Below are positions 9,887-20,935 of a stretch of DNA of 64,000 nucleotides, piece by piece. The notes under the pieces are model-generated. The model worked only from the letters and a program-made list of their open reading frames with translations, did not search any database and was not told where the DNA came from. Positions within the stretch are counted from its first letter, which is position 1, and each line of letters begins with the position of its first letter. The position numbers and the translations under genes were made by a program. This DNA comes from Solenopsis invicta (taxonomy: Eukaryota; Arthropoda; Insecta; Hymenoptera; Formicidae): positions 17,809,846-17,873,845 of the forward strand of contig NC_052667.1 of assembly GCF_016802725.1 (NCBI RefSeq), read 5' to 3'.

Positions 9887-9889
9887 TAA

Positions 9890-11169
9890 GTCGAAATAGG
9901 AAGAAAAGAGATAGATGCGGGACGAGAGAGAGGGTACCATTCCGTCTGTTTCTATTGTTGTACTATTCAATCTAAAAACATTGGCTTAAACGCTGTAGAT
10001 GTATATTATTATATATGGTTGTATTCGTATGAAAATAGGTTTTAATTTTGTTATTAAAATATTTAAAATAAAAAAAAAACAAATTTAAAGTGGTTAGAAA
10101 AGTATAAAAAATTTAAAAAAATTTGTTTTAATTATTGTCATAAAGTAGCTTTTTGAGCCATTCAATTTTTATTTAGAACATTTTTTTCTATCTTTTATAG
10201 TTTCGACGATATTTGCTTGGAAAGAATCAATTTTTTATAAAAGGATGTTTTACCCCATAAAACTGAAATCGGGCACGAACAAAAATATTTTTGTTACGGA
10301 TGAACTCTATTTGTACATAAAGAAAGACCAGTAAAAAGATTTCTACCTACTAATTGGAACATAAAATGCATATGGATTATTGTTAGTACATTACAGAATA
10401 TAAAAATATATTTGTTCGAGAATACACTTTGAGAAACCTTATGCTCGAACAAGACCGCCGACTTCACACAGAGAGATTGCGAGTGAAAATGCTGTGCTCT
10501 GGTCGCGATACTTATCTTCCGGAAAACGATATGGCACTTGTCGCGACTGTGCACGAGAGAGCTATATGATAAAACAAGTGCGAGAAAGTTTGTATTAATT
10601 GATTCGCTTTTAGTGCAAATCTAGGCATGAACAGGAACGAGGATCAGCTGGGCGATTCATTAAAGTTAGTACTGATTTATGACTTAAATTAATAATCTTT
10701 AATGTCATCACTGGTCTTTGTACAAAAGAGTTCTGCATTGCGTACAATTATTTCGATCGTTTCAAAACCAATGTATTATATGTTGCTCGCGACTCTGATT
10801 CTGAATTTTGGCGGAACGCCTCTCGTACCGAATAGTTGATCACCGATAGGAGCAAGTCGAGGGAAGCTCGTCGTAAAGCGTGATGATTAGATCAAACAAA
10901 TTCAATACTTATTGATTTTCACCGACTTACTCCCGTCTTGGTACTCTAAGGAATACGAGTATTTGATTTAACGGGGCGTTTTATTTTGAAAATATTGACC
11001 GTCTAAATCTATCAAGATGAATATAATTGTAATGAAATAATCCGCTTTAGAGCGCTTTGAAATAATTACATTTTTCAGAATAGCAAAATTTAAATGAACG
11101 TTTTTTTATGCATGTGTTAATGGACCAATCAATTTCCTTATACACATGATTACGCATCTATGTAAGAGT
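9890..11169. other. Unassigned AT-rich DNA
   Basis: No frame over 90 codons with any recognisable domain. The stretch 10290-10560 is less AT-rich and gives an 86-codon minus frame that I do not regard as a gene. No hairpin or tandem array noticed. Confidence 0.45.
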
Positions 11170-11345
11170 GTGCTTCCTGCTGTAAGCCTAACAAAGAATT
11201 GTATAGCCGTATGTGTTCCAGTAATATATTTCAGTGACGTCCCGATGTTAATGCATTGGCATCGCAACATAAAATTCGCACATTGTAGCCAACCAATCAC
11301 AGAATAGGTCACGTAACACAGTTGGCGATCCTCTCTTGGAGAAGT
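11170..11345. repeat. Inverted copy of the 6225-6640 MITE family
   Basis: TTCCAGTAATATATTTCAGTG, TTAATGCATTGGCATCGCAA, AACCAATCACAGAATAGGTC and CACAGTTGGCGAT follow in the reverse order and strand of the blocks at 6225-6640. This copy lacks the two nested hairpins and so shows the pre-insertion form. Confidence 0.6.
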
Positions 11346-12465
11346 CAAATTTTAACGCGTTTGCATAAAAAAAAATATTCTAGGTAATACATATAACATA
11401 ATAAAATTGATTTAAAAGGTTACAAAGTCAAATTTCCTGTAATCCCATATTCTAAGCAAAAACTTTTACAGAAAGAATTCCTTTTCAAATAAAGTGGAAT
11501 ATTCATAAGAAATATATCAGATATTATTGTAACGGTTTTCTTTTTATATTAAGGCTTCTACTCGCCGCGACTATATTGAAGTCGTGACGTCAGAAATGTG
11601 AAATTGCGTGAAATGACACATAATATTGTCCGACGTACCATTTGTAAATAAAGACAATTTGTATAAAACAGACTAATCAGATAGTTTTAAAACACTTGTA
11701 AAAATGGGTTTTGACTATCCTTTTTTTGCCTAACAGTCAGTAAATACTCATAAAAAGCACGTAAAGTGACATCTATTTGGACAAGAAAACACGCATAGCT
11801 ATTGAAAGAAGTGAAAAATGTGCTTTTATGTATAAAATTTAAAGAAACTTTACTTGCGAACCCTTTATACAAGTTTAGTAAATACGAAACAAGTTATATT
11901 TTCACAATAAAACACATAATAACAAAATAATATGCACGACAACATCTCATGGTCAATCTATCGTTTTACGTCTGTTAGTTCTAATTTTGTTTACGACGAA
12001 ATGTTGTTACCGTCAACGCAGAGTTCTCAGCTGAGGTTCCAGGCCTTAACTCTCCATTGTTCTCGTATGAGGCAGACGCTCAGATCACATCTAATTTTTT
12101 TTAATTGCATAAACGTGGCATTTGGCTATGGAACTTTTTGATTTTTTATTTACAACTTTTTTGATTATATTTGGATGATTGTTTTCTCAATTTTGTTTCG
12201 TAAAATTTTTATTAAATGTTTTGAAAGTGTTAACGTGTGATACGTCTGAGCGCCGCATTCATGGCAAGAGCAAATACGTACAGTCGACAGAACTCGCGCT
12301 GTTGCCAAACCTCATTTACTGTGATAGCTAGATCAATGAATCGGTCGATATCTTCTGTTTTTACAAGACTATGTTGGTACAAAGGTAAAGTAAAGTTAGA
12401 TATTAATTTGTCTCTCTAAGTATATGTACATTCTAAAACGCGTAATCTTATCATATATATATATA
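11346..12465. other. Unassigned AT-rich DNA
   Basis: Only short frames without recognisable domains. Ends in a TA run that holds the next transposon. Confidence 0.45.
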
Positions 12466-13202
12466 CAGGGTGTTTCAGACCACCCGTACACCCCTTTTCT
12501 CTTCGCAGGATTAGGACCAATCAAAAATATGTTCAGACGAAAGTTGTAGGGTTTCAAAAAATCTATTCAATGATCTTATCAGTTTGACCTTGGATGGCGT
12601 CGCCAAGGTCAGATCGAAATCACATTAAGTTTTTTAAATGAAACACCCTATTTTTGATTCCAGAATCTAATAGCTGGTGTCAAGACCTTTCCAAAACACT
12701 ACAAGAAAGTTTATTTTCGTTGACTGCTTTCCGAGTTGTGCGGCTTGAAAGTTACACTACCGCCAACACCATGTAAATAACAATATAAAATCACGCGTTA
12801 CGCAGAAAGCCATGCAGCCGACACAAAGAAAGTAAACACGCGAGCCGGGCCAACAAAAACAGATCATGAAAAATCGTGAAAGTTAGCTGTCGCGACCGTA
12901 GATAGTCACATACATATGTATGTCATAATATTATATAATTACATTATTACTTTAACGGTAGCACACGAGCAATAACGAGCGCGGCTTTCTGCGTAACGAT
13001 GTCTAACTCGTGATTTTATACATATTGTTATTTGCATAGGATGTAGTAGAGATGTATTCACCACAACGCTATAGTGACTCAACTCAACACGAGTGACAAT
13101 AACTCTCTCAAACTTGTCACCTACGTCTTCAATAACCGTCATATCAGTATCAATCGCGCAACAAAAATCCGACCCTCTTTATTAGTCTAGGTTTATTTAG
13201 CC

Positions 13203-14264
13203 ATGTCCTATTCCAATGAAGAAGCATATGATATGCTGCTAATTTTAGGTGAGTGTCGAGGTACATTCATTGCAGCGGAAAGATTGTGGCGGGAACGTTA
13301 TCCTGATCGGACTCCTCACTCGCGAAATGTTTTTTCACGTTTGGCTAAACGAATCAAAATTAAAGGTGTCGTTCAGCCTCAACATAACAAAGGTACACAA
13401 ATTCGTCGTCCGATTATGGATGAAAGAACAGTGGAAATTCTTGCATCGACAGAATTGAACCCTTATGATTCTTTAAGACGACGAGAACAAGATTCTGGTG
13501 TTAGTAAAATCAGTGTTTGGCGCATTCTAAAAAATAACAAATTTCACCCTTACAGAATGTCTGTTCATCAAGCGTTGAATTATAACGATATTAGACAGAG
13601 ACTTGTATTTTGCAACTTTATAAGACAGGAACCACTTGATTTCCACTTGAAAATTTTATTTTCTGACGAATGTACACTTAAAAGTGATGGATCTGTTAAT
13701 ACTTGGAACTCTCGTTATTGGGCACAAAATAATCCTCACTGGTTGAGAGAAGTAGATCATCAAACCATTTGGAAAGTCAATGTTTGGTGTGGAATTATTG
13801 GAAGTCAAATCATAGGTCCTGTTTTCTTTGACGAAAATCTAAACGGTGATAGATATTCCGCCTTGATAATGACAGATCTTCCTGTCTTACTAGAAAATAT
13901 TCCTCTGCAATTGCGCCTGAACATGTGGTTCCAACAAGATGCATGTCCGTCTCATACATCGAGAGTTGCTCGTGCGGCATTAAATACTATGTTCCCCGAC
14001 AAGTGGATAGGCAAATACGGTCCAATCAATTATCCACCCCGATCACCAGATCTCACCGTCCTTAATTATTATTTCTGGGGAAGGATAAAAAACTTGGTCT
14101 ATCATGAACGTCCGATTACGAGGGATAATATGATTCGTAGAATAAGTGAAGCAATTCGATCCTTACGTGCCGAGGAAATTCTTCGAGCAACCAATGATTT
14201 TCAAAATAGAGTTGATGCTTGCATCGCAGAGAATGGTGCTCACTTTGAACATTTAGTCGCTTAA
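13203..14264 (+). CDS. Tc1/mariner-superfamily transposase, third catalytic Asp replaced by Asn
   Basis: 353 codons, uninterrupted from ATG at 13203 to TAA at 14262. The N-terminal 120 residues have the helix-turn-helix layout of these transposases (RLAKRIKIKG, then SGVSKISVWRILKNNKF). The catalytic core shows FSDEC (Asp155), WFQQDACPSHTS (Asp246) and PPRSPDLTVLNYYFWG. The 41-residue gap from Asp246 to the expected third acid points to a DD41D lineage. In that lineage I expect the form LDFFLWG; here the residue is Asn288, codon AAT at 14064-14066, one transition from GAT. The enzyme would cut and join the CAGGGTG ends, but with Asn at this metal-binding position it is probably catalytically dead. 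The frame is otherwise intact, suggesting a recent copy. Confidence 0.85.
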   Translation: MSYSNEEAYDMLLILGECRGTFIAAERLWRERYPDRTPHSRNVFSRLAKRIKIKGVVQPQHNKGTQIRRPIMDERTVEILASTELNPYDSLRRREQDSGVSKISVWRILKNNKFHPYRMSVHQALNYNDIRQRLVFCNFIRQEPLDFHLKILFSDECTLKSDGSVNTWNSRYWAQNNPHWLREVDHQTIWKVNVWCGIIGSQIIGPVFFDENLNGDRYSALIMTDLPVLLENIPLQLRLNMWFQQDACPSHTSRVARAALNTMFPDKWIGKYGPINYPPRSPDLTVLNYYFWGRIKNLVYHERPITRDNMIRRISEAIRSLRAEEILRATNDFQNRVDACIAENGAHFEHLVA

Positions 14265-14289
14265 CAAAACATACACTCATTCATTCCCG

Positions 14290-14373
14290 AACGTGAGAGG
14301 CAAGGGGACTCACGTGAATCAAGCACCCCAAACGTGAGAGGCAAGGGGACTCACGTGAATCAAGCACCCCAAT
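14290..14373 (+). repeat. Two copies of a 41-bp minisatellite
   Basis: The unit AACGTGAGAGGCAAGGGGAC + TCACGTGAATCAAGCACCCC occurs twice at a 41-bp period. It starts about 26 bp after the transposase stop. The same unit forms a six-copy array at 25168-25413 in another transposon. Confidence 0.85.
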
Positions 14374-14930
14374 GGGATGAAATTCTCGTCACGTCCACGT
14401 CGTTCATTCTGGATAATGCTAAGCACGGGAAAATGCATACAGTCAATCTGGACATGATTGATCATCAAACATAATCAATCCAGTTAATAAACAAAAGCAG
14501 AGTACATAAAACTTTGACTCCCCTTTTCCTCCCCCATACACATACGCATGCACGTATGCACACACCCACACACAAGATTAAATCCGACTAAGTAACCACC
14601 ACATGGTACATCTTGAGTAATGCTGATGCTGGCGGTAGTGTAACTTTCAAGCCGCACAACTCGGAAAGTAGTCAACGAAAATAAACATTCTTATAGTGTT
14701 TTGGAAAGGTCTTGACACCAGCTATTAGATTCTGGAATCAAAAATAGGGTGTTCCATTTAAAAAACTTAATGTGATTTCGATCTGACCTTGGCGACGCCA
14801 TCCAAGGTCAAACTGATAAGATCATTGAATAGATCTTTTGAAACCCTACAACTTTCGTCTGAACATATTTTTGATTGGTCCTAATCCTGCGAAGAGAAAA
14901 GGGGTGTACGGCTGGTCTGAAACACCCTGT

Positions 14931-14959
<29 letters not shown>

Positions 14960-14961
<2 letters not shown>

Positions 14962-15699
14962 GGGTATCCCAAAATTCGCGCATTCGGAATACAAGATGTG
15001 ATACTTTAATGTGATAAAAGAAACAACTTTTTCCTTTAGCAAAATTGCGACAAGTAGTTTTTGCAAGGGAGCACGTTAAAGTTAACGAATAAGCGTTCTT
15101 CTCTCTGCGGCGCTCAGGGGCGTCGCGCGCGTTCTTCACTCACTTGTACCTAGTCATTTGCTAGTGGTTGTAAATAATGTCTTAAGACGCTGATACAGTT
15201 CTGTTATAATTAGTTACGACATTTTAAGACTGAAGAATCAATGAATATCGGCCGTTAACCTCTTCCGTATTGCTTAAAATATGAAAAGTTAATAAATTAA
15301 ATATTGATTTTATTCCTTACGTAAGAAATGAATAAAAAGTTATCTGATTCCGTAGGTTTATTTGAAAATAAAGTTTAAAAAAAAACAAAGAATTTGTTTA
15401 AAATGATTAATTTTTTAATGTTATAATTATTACATAATTATATAAAATTAGTAATAGTAATAGAATCGCATCTTAAGACATTACTTACAACCATTAGCCA
15501 ACGACTAAGTACAAGTGATTAAGAAGCGCGCACGCCGGCCCTGAGCGCCGCAGAGCCAAGAACGCTTATTCGTTAACTTTAACGTGCTTTCCTGCAAAAA
15601 CTACTTGTCGCACGCAATTTTGCTAAAGGAAAAAGTTGCTTCTTTTATCGTAAAGTATCACGTTTTCTACTCGGATTGCGCGAATTTTGGGACACCCTG
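14960..15699. mobile_element. Long-TIR MITE, CAGGGTRTCCCAAAATTCGCG ends
   Basis: Left end CAGGGTATCCCAAAATTCGC and right end GCGAATTTTGGGACACCCTG are inverted. Arms of about 230 bp include CAACTTTTTCCTTTAGCAAA and AACGAATAAGCGTTCTT. The centre is AT-rich. Flanked by TA microsatellites. Non-coding, mariner/Tc1-like. Confidence 0.8.
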
Positions 15700-15738
15700 T
15701 ATATATATATAGATATATATATATATATATATATATAT

Positions 15739-17458
15739 TGTCACGTATTTTCTTGATGCCGAAGAGCAGCGGCGAAATACGCGATCAAACAAAGGAACCG
15801 GAATTACGCGCAAAACACGCGCGTGAGCGACGAACGAACCGATAGATAAGTTCACACCAAATCACGAAATTGGACGCCAGACGCGATTATACCGGTCGCG
15901 TCGCCGGGTACATTCTCTAACACCAAACGCGGATTTACACCACGCGATAGCTCGTCATTCCAAAGCGCGAAATCGTCGCTCGCACACGGCCAGCTAGCTC
16001 CTCTAACCGGTAGAGGGGCGGGATAGCGGAGACAGGGACGAAGCGGCTCTCTTACGAGAGGAGACGGGTAGGCGAGAAATTAAGTAAAATCAAGCCGATA
16101 TAACAGGTAGAAATAACATATATTATAGTGTATAATAGAGACGGAGTACAGCCAAACACGAAGAAAATATAAGTCAAAGCAAGGAAAGAACGAAAAAGTT
16201 GAAGAGTTGGCGAAAACGAATAGGCAGAACGCGAGAATTTTCTTAAATCCTACAACAATTACGCTAACGGCGCGAACCACAGCAGCTGGTCCCGCGCGGA
16301 ACCCGACAGCCAATCACGCGCGTTCTGAACAACGCGGCGAGAACACACTAGCCGAACTTTCGCTAACAGGCATTAATTAATTCAAAACGAAGCACAACCC
16401 AAGATACCCGCTGACGACAACGCCGTCGCGGCCAAATTACAAAATTCGTCCTAAAATGCGCGATACGATAACGCGGGCGGCCGTGCGGTCGCGGCCGGAA
16501 CATTACTCGCGCACGTGCGCGAGGGCTTTGCGGGCTTCTACGGCGGGACGGCTCAAACACACGCGGCAGCCAACAGCTGGGTGCTTCGACGAGGTCTTGT
16601 GCTTGAGGTGGAGAACCAGCCAAACACCAGGAAACAAGGTGCGTTTAATCGCCACGCGGCGGACGCGCTTACACACTGACCTAATGGCTCCACCCCAGAG
16701 CGCGAGCCGGTCGACACCGACAACTCGTGGCTTTACACAGCAGTTAGACGGGTCACCTCGACTCTCGGCACGGTCCTCTTCTTCATTTGAGGGATCCCAG
16801 GCAGAGATCGCCAGGCCGGGCACCCGATAACCGCTTTCCAGTAGCTCAGGACGATATCCTCCTTGCTCGCTTCCGATAGCACGCGCTCTCGTCACCGGGT
16901 CGCACGCAAAAACCGAGAGGATCGCGTTCGATGCGCGATCGATGAGCGCTACCCCTCGCACAGGGTGCGCGATATCCTTACGCCTAGCGGCGCGGCCTAT
17001 CAGCGGTCGCCCTTATCTAACCGTGACGTCACGGCAGCGCAGTGTCGGGTCTCCGCAGGTGTCGTGCGGTCCCCGTCGGCATCCGACATCCTCGCTGCTC
17101 TCGTCGTCCTCGCAGACGACAGCAGCAGAATTTTCCTGCGACGATTCTTCGCCGCTACCCTCCTCAATGGACAGCCGGCATTCGACGGCCCTCGTCCTGG
17201 CCGCCCCAGCCTGTCCAGCAGTTGTGCCACTTGTGAGCCTCTTTTGCGTGACGCTTATCTGTCGCCACGTCTTGTCTCGTCCGTTTGTCGAGGTGCCCGC
17301 GGTTACATGAAATAAGCCGCGAATAAGTAAATGAAAATAATATGCTACGCAGTTCCGCCGGAGATTTCGCTCTCTTGCTGAGTGCCCGACCCGGTCATAC
17401 GCCTCCTTGCGCTATGCTTAGGTGAAGGACGAAGTAGCGAGGCAGATAAAACATCACA
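15739..17458 (-). repeat. 3' LTR of the gypsy-like element, about 1.7 kb
   Basis: Starts TGTCACGTATTTTC and ends GATAAAACATCACA, where the intact family end is AAAACTGCCACGTCACA. It aligns end to end with the reverse complement of 59134-60696. Shared blocks include CTCCTCTAACCGGTAGAGG, ACGATATCCTCCT and CCGTGACGTCACGGCAGCGC. Frames across it are LTR artefacts. Confidence 0.7.
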
Positions 17459-17619
17459 AAGGGGCAGATAAAACTGCCCCCCCATGCCAAGCGGGACCGT
17501 ATCGGTCCAGATGCCCCTCTGCAGTCACGAGCTACGGAGGAAGGCGCTTCAGAGCGACCGATCTCCAGCATGTCGACTGCGATCTCCCAAAATAAACGGC
17601 ACAACACAAAAAAAATTAT

Positions 17620-18642
17620 TGTTCAGAATTGAGCGATAATTAAAAGAAGAGCTGAAAACGGTTGACGTAAAAAGTAATGCTGAGAACGTCCGCGTAAATT
17701 GAACAACGAAAAATTTTGCAAATTCTATCGAGCTAACTTAAAGCAGCAGAGCACAACCGTTTTCGGCCTTCAAGTTTCGGGGCATGCAGGAATGCGTAAA
17801 CAAGTAAGACAATGGATCACCAGATCGGAGCAGCTTGCTCCGATTGGCCTCCCCGATTTTCTCGCATTCTTGTGCGCGCTCGGAGCTTTGAAATAAGTTC
17901 AGTTCGAAGAAGAAAGTCCTACGGTGAGGCCGTATAGCGCTTACGCCCGAATTTCTAATCTAATAGTGCAATCAACGCGATTCGTCGGTGACATCGCGCT
18001 CTCGCGCAGTGCGTAAGACTTGCTCGCGCTCGCTAGCACGCTCGTCACCGAGCGAGCGCACCTCTTGCAAGCTCGTTGGCGCGCTTGCAACCTAACGTCG
18101 CGGAGTGCGTAAGACTTGCTCGTGCTCGCTCGCACCCTCGTCGCCGAGCGAGCGCACTTCTTGTGATCTCGTTCGCGTGCTCGCTATCTAACGTCGCGGA
18201 GTGCGTAAAACTTGCTCGTGCTCGCTTGCACCCTTGTCGTCGAGCGAGCGCACCTCTTGTGATCTCGTTCGCGTGCTTGCAACCTAATGTCGCGGAGTGC
18301 GTAAGACTTGCTCGCGCTTGCTCGCACCCTCGTCGCCGAGCGAGCGCACCTCTTGTGATCTCGTTCGCGTGCTCGCAACCTAACCTAATGTCGCGCAGTG
18401 CGTAAGACTTTGTTTGCGCTTGCTCGTCACTATCGGATGTATCATCGACAATCAATAAACGTGCGTAACTCGCAGTGTTATAACATCAAATTTTCCTCTT
18501 CCTTTTTTTTAATCCTTAATTCTCTCCTTCATCCACTACCGGACTTCAAGGTCCGAGATGCGGCACGCCAATCGGCGTGTGTTCCGGCGATGCTTCCGTG
18601 ACGTAGTCGCGTAAGTGCTTACGATTACGCTCGCGCGCAACA
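17620..18642 (+). repeat. 5' LTR of the BEL/Pao element (start uncertain)
   Basis: The 3' boundary is well fixed: ...GCGCGCAACA ends at 18642 and is followed within four bases by the primer site. The start is placed at TGTTCAGAATTG because a TG...CA pair is expected, but no second LTR is present to test it. Confidence 0.5.
17998..18420. repeat. 96-bp tandem array, about 4.3 copies
   Basis: The landmark CGSAGTGCGTAAGACTTGCTC recurs at 18005, 18101, 18197, 18293 and 18394; the last interval is 5 bp longer through an extra CTAAC. Units are GC-rich, with CGAGCGAGCGCACCTCTTG and CTCGTTCGCGTGCTCGC. Frames on both strands (for example 18045-18455) are artefacts. Lies within the putative BEL LTR. 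Confidence 0.85.
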
Positions 18643-18645
18643 TTT

Positions 18646-18663
18646 TGGTCCTTCGAGCCGGAT
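18646..18663 (+). promoter_or_regulatory. Primer binding site, tRNA-Tyr type
   Basis: TGGTCCTTCGAGCCGGAT is complementary to the 3' end of insect tyrosine tRNA as I know it (ATCCGGCTCGAAGGA plus CCA). It starts four bases after the LTR end, as in many insect BEL elements. Confidence 0.7.
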
Positions 18664-19064
18664 CGATCTCGGACCAACGCTTAATCAGTGAAACGAACAA
18701 TACTGACACGCATCGCGCAACAAAGGTTTATGAAAATTAAGTGCAGATAACTAATAAAACTCACGTAAACTAATACGATTCCCGTAATCATATACAGTCC
18801 ACTCCAATCAACCAGATTCGCGCAAGGAATCATTAAAGAAGTTTTGAGATTAACGCACGAAAGTGAAGCGCGAATACCATGATTCTCACGCGATGGATCA
18901 TGAACCTTAATTACTAAACTCAGTGCCTTTCGACACGCGTCGCGTTCGATCCGCACGAGACTCCGGACTAGCTACAATCGCTTTAAGGGAATTTTGAGCT
19001 CATCCTCGCGATCGGAACTCGTGTTTGATGACCTTCTCGAAAGCGCGGCAGTTCGTGAATCAAG

Positions 19065-20159
19065 ATGAGTGAACACTTGCTGCAGCAGAAGGAGCAGATG
19101 CGCAGCGTAGCTCGCGCACTGGAGAATTTTAGAAAAATCGGACAGTCTAATCTGATGCCCGCCAAAGTGCGTTCCCGTATCGCAGCGTTGAAGGAGATGT
19201 TGGCCAAGTGCGTCCAGAGCCACGCGTTCCTGCTTGAGTTATTTTCGGAAAAGGAGGAACGAGCCAAGCATGACTACTTCAAGGCGAAGCCGATGGACGA
19301 ACACGAGCGGCTGTACCTGGAGGCGCTGGACTACATGGCGGAGAGCCTCGAGAAACTTGAGCCACCGGCAAGTCCGCTGCGTACCGCCTTTAACGAGACT
19401 TCTTTTGTAAAATCCGATCAATCCGCGTTGTCTTTGCGGCATCTCCCCCCGATCAAGTTACCGCCATTCTCCGGCGAGTTCGCGGAGTGGGAGTCGTTTC
19501 GCGATCGGTTTACCGCGCTCATTATCGAAAATAAAGATTTGACGAATTTCTCCCGCATGCACTTTCTGGCGTCCAGCCTCACTGGATCTGCTCGCTATGC
19601 GATTTCCGGCATTCCAGTTACTTCCGATAACTTCCATGTCGCATGGACCGCATTGAAGGATCGATATGAAAATAAGCAAAAATTAATTGAAACTCATATC
19701 ACGTTGTTAATCAATTTGACTCCCATGCCGCGTGAGTCCGCAGTCGAGTTGTACGCATTGCGAGATGCAGCGATAAAATCAGTAACTGCTCTGAAGTGTC
19801 TGAGTCGTACGAGTGACGACATACTCAACGACATATTGATACAATTCGTCGTGACAAAACTAGATCACGCGACCAGTAGAGCTTAGAAATTAAAGTGTAG
19901 CAACTCAGAGGACGCTTTTGATTTTGATGATTTCATGAAGTTCCTTTCCTCGCGGGCGGCAGTTCTTGAGGAATTGTCTCCTGCGGCCGCCAGGACGACG
20001 AAAAGAGTTAAAGTACATAACGTTACCACCTTGAACAATTCAGAGCCGAAGTGCGGACTGTGCTCGGGAGCACACTATCTTAACAAGTGCGAAGTCTTTC
20101 TTGGCAGAAGCCCGAGTCAACGGAGAGCGTTTATATTCGATTCTAAATTCGATGCTTGA
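19065..20159 (+). pseudogene. gag: BEL/Pao gag, with an in-frame stop
   Basis: From ATG at 19065 a frame of 273 codons reaches TAG at 19884-19886. It carries an N-terminal coiled-coil-like segment, then LPPIKLPPFSGEFAEWESFR and the SSLTGSARYAISGIPVT block typical of the DUF1759 capsid region. After the stop the same frame continues with a linker and a zinc knuckle, CGLCSGAHYLNKC, ending at 20159. The protein forms the particle that carries element RNA. A single nonsense change separates capsid from knuckle. Confidence 0.75.
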
Positions 20160-20377
20160 ACTGTCTGCGCACGTTGCACTCAGCTGATACATGTTGCTCA
20201 CCGTATTCCTGCCGAAAGTGCCAACAGAGGCACAATACGTTGCTGCACGTTGACTCGAGCTCTCAGTGAGACGCCGGGGCGACCTCGGCGACTTCGCACG
20301 CTGCGAGCGGTCGCGCTGCCTCCGAGTCAGAGACGCAGGAGTCGGCGGAATGCGGGTCACCGTCAAGCGCGATCGTA

Positions 20378-20935
20378 ATGTCCTCTATCACCATCGCCCC
20401 AGAACCTGAGTCCATCTTGCTCGCGACAGCTAAGATAATAGTTCAAGCTTCCAACGGTCGGAAACAAGTCGTCAAAGCTCTCCTGGATCCGAACTCGGAA
20501 GTAACCTTCATCACGGAGAGTCTCGCACAGGAGTTACGAGTGCCGCGCGCTCGAACGTTAACGCGAGTGTCCGCCGTTGGCGGCTCTATAGTCGGGACAT
20601 GCAAGCATGTAACTCAAATTGAGTTTTATTCTCGTGGCAAATCCCACCCACGCTTCATGACCAAGGCCTTTATCCTCTCTCCCATCACCAAGTACTGCCC
20701 GCCAGTAAAGCAACGAATCGACCGCCTAAAGCATTTTGACCGCCTGTGGCTGGCGGATGATGATCCCACTAGTTCAGCTCCGATTGACATGTTAATTGGA
20801 GCAAATGTGTACAGCCGCGTCATCTTGGGCGGTGTGAGGAAGGGAGCTCCGGAACAGCCGATAGCTCAGGACTCCCACCTCGGGTGGTTAATCTCCGGGC
20901 CGCTCGAGGGCTCCACTGGGCGTCGTCCAGCGTAA
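20378..20935 (+). pseudogene. pol: BEL/Pao protease region with altered active-site motif
   Basis: A separate frame relative to gag. It encodes the retropepsin-like segment KALLDPNSEVTFITESLAQE, where the active-site form in relatives is D-x-G-S (for example LDPGS). Here Gly is replaced by Asn. A GWLISGPL motif typical of the protease-RT linker follows. The protease would process gag and pol; the Asn substitution makes that unlikely. Confidence 0.65.

Larger units (their letters stand above)
12466..14929 (+). mobile_element. DD41D-type Tc1/mariner transposon with ~310-bp TIRs
   Basis: Ends CAGGGTGTTTCAGACCA and GGTCTGAAACACCCTG sit between TA bases. The TIRs (about 12466-12775 and 14620-14929) are around 95% alike and carry the TTTGACCTTGGATGGCGTCG block. 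Between them lie a hairpin (about 12778-12810 with 12981-13031), one complete transposase frame and a 41-bp tandem repeat. The length of 2.46 kb is in the range of an autonomous element. Confidence 0.85.

Noticed and set aside
10294..10554. 86-codon minus-strand frame
   Set aside because: No domain, no repeat relation, ordinary length by chance; no splice or promoter support.
16456..17315. Overlapping 120-150 codon frames on both strands
   Set aside because: They lie in a GC-rich LTR, occur in several frames at once, and are not preserved in the other LTR copies.
17998..18420. Possible CRISPR-like array
   Set aside because: Units are contiguous 96-bp tandem repeats with no unique spacers, in eukaryotic DNA inside an LTR. 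The same applies to the 70-, 80-, 40- and 41-bp arrays.
18045..18455. 136-codon minus-strand frame
   Set aside because: It is a translation of the 96-bp tandem array.
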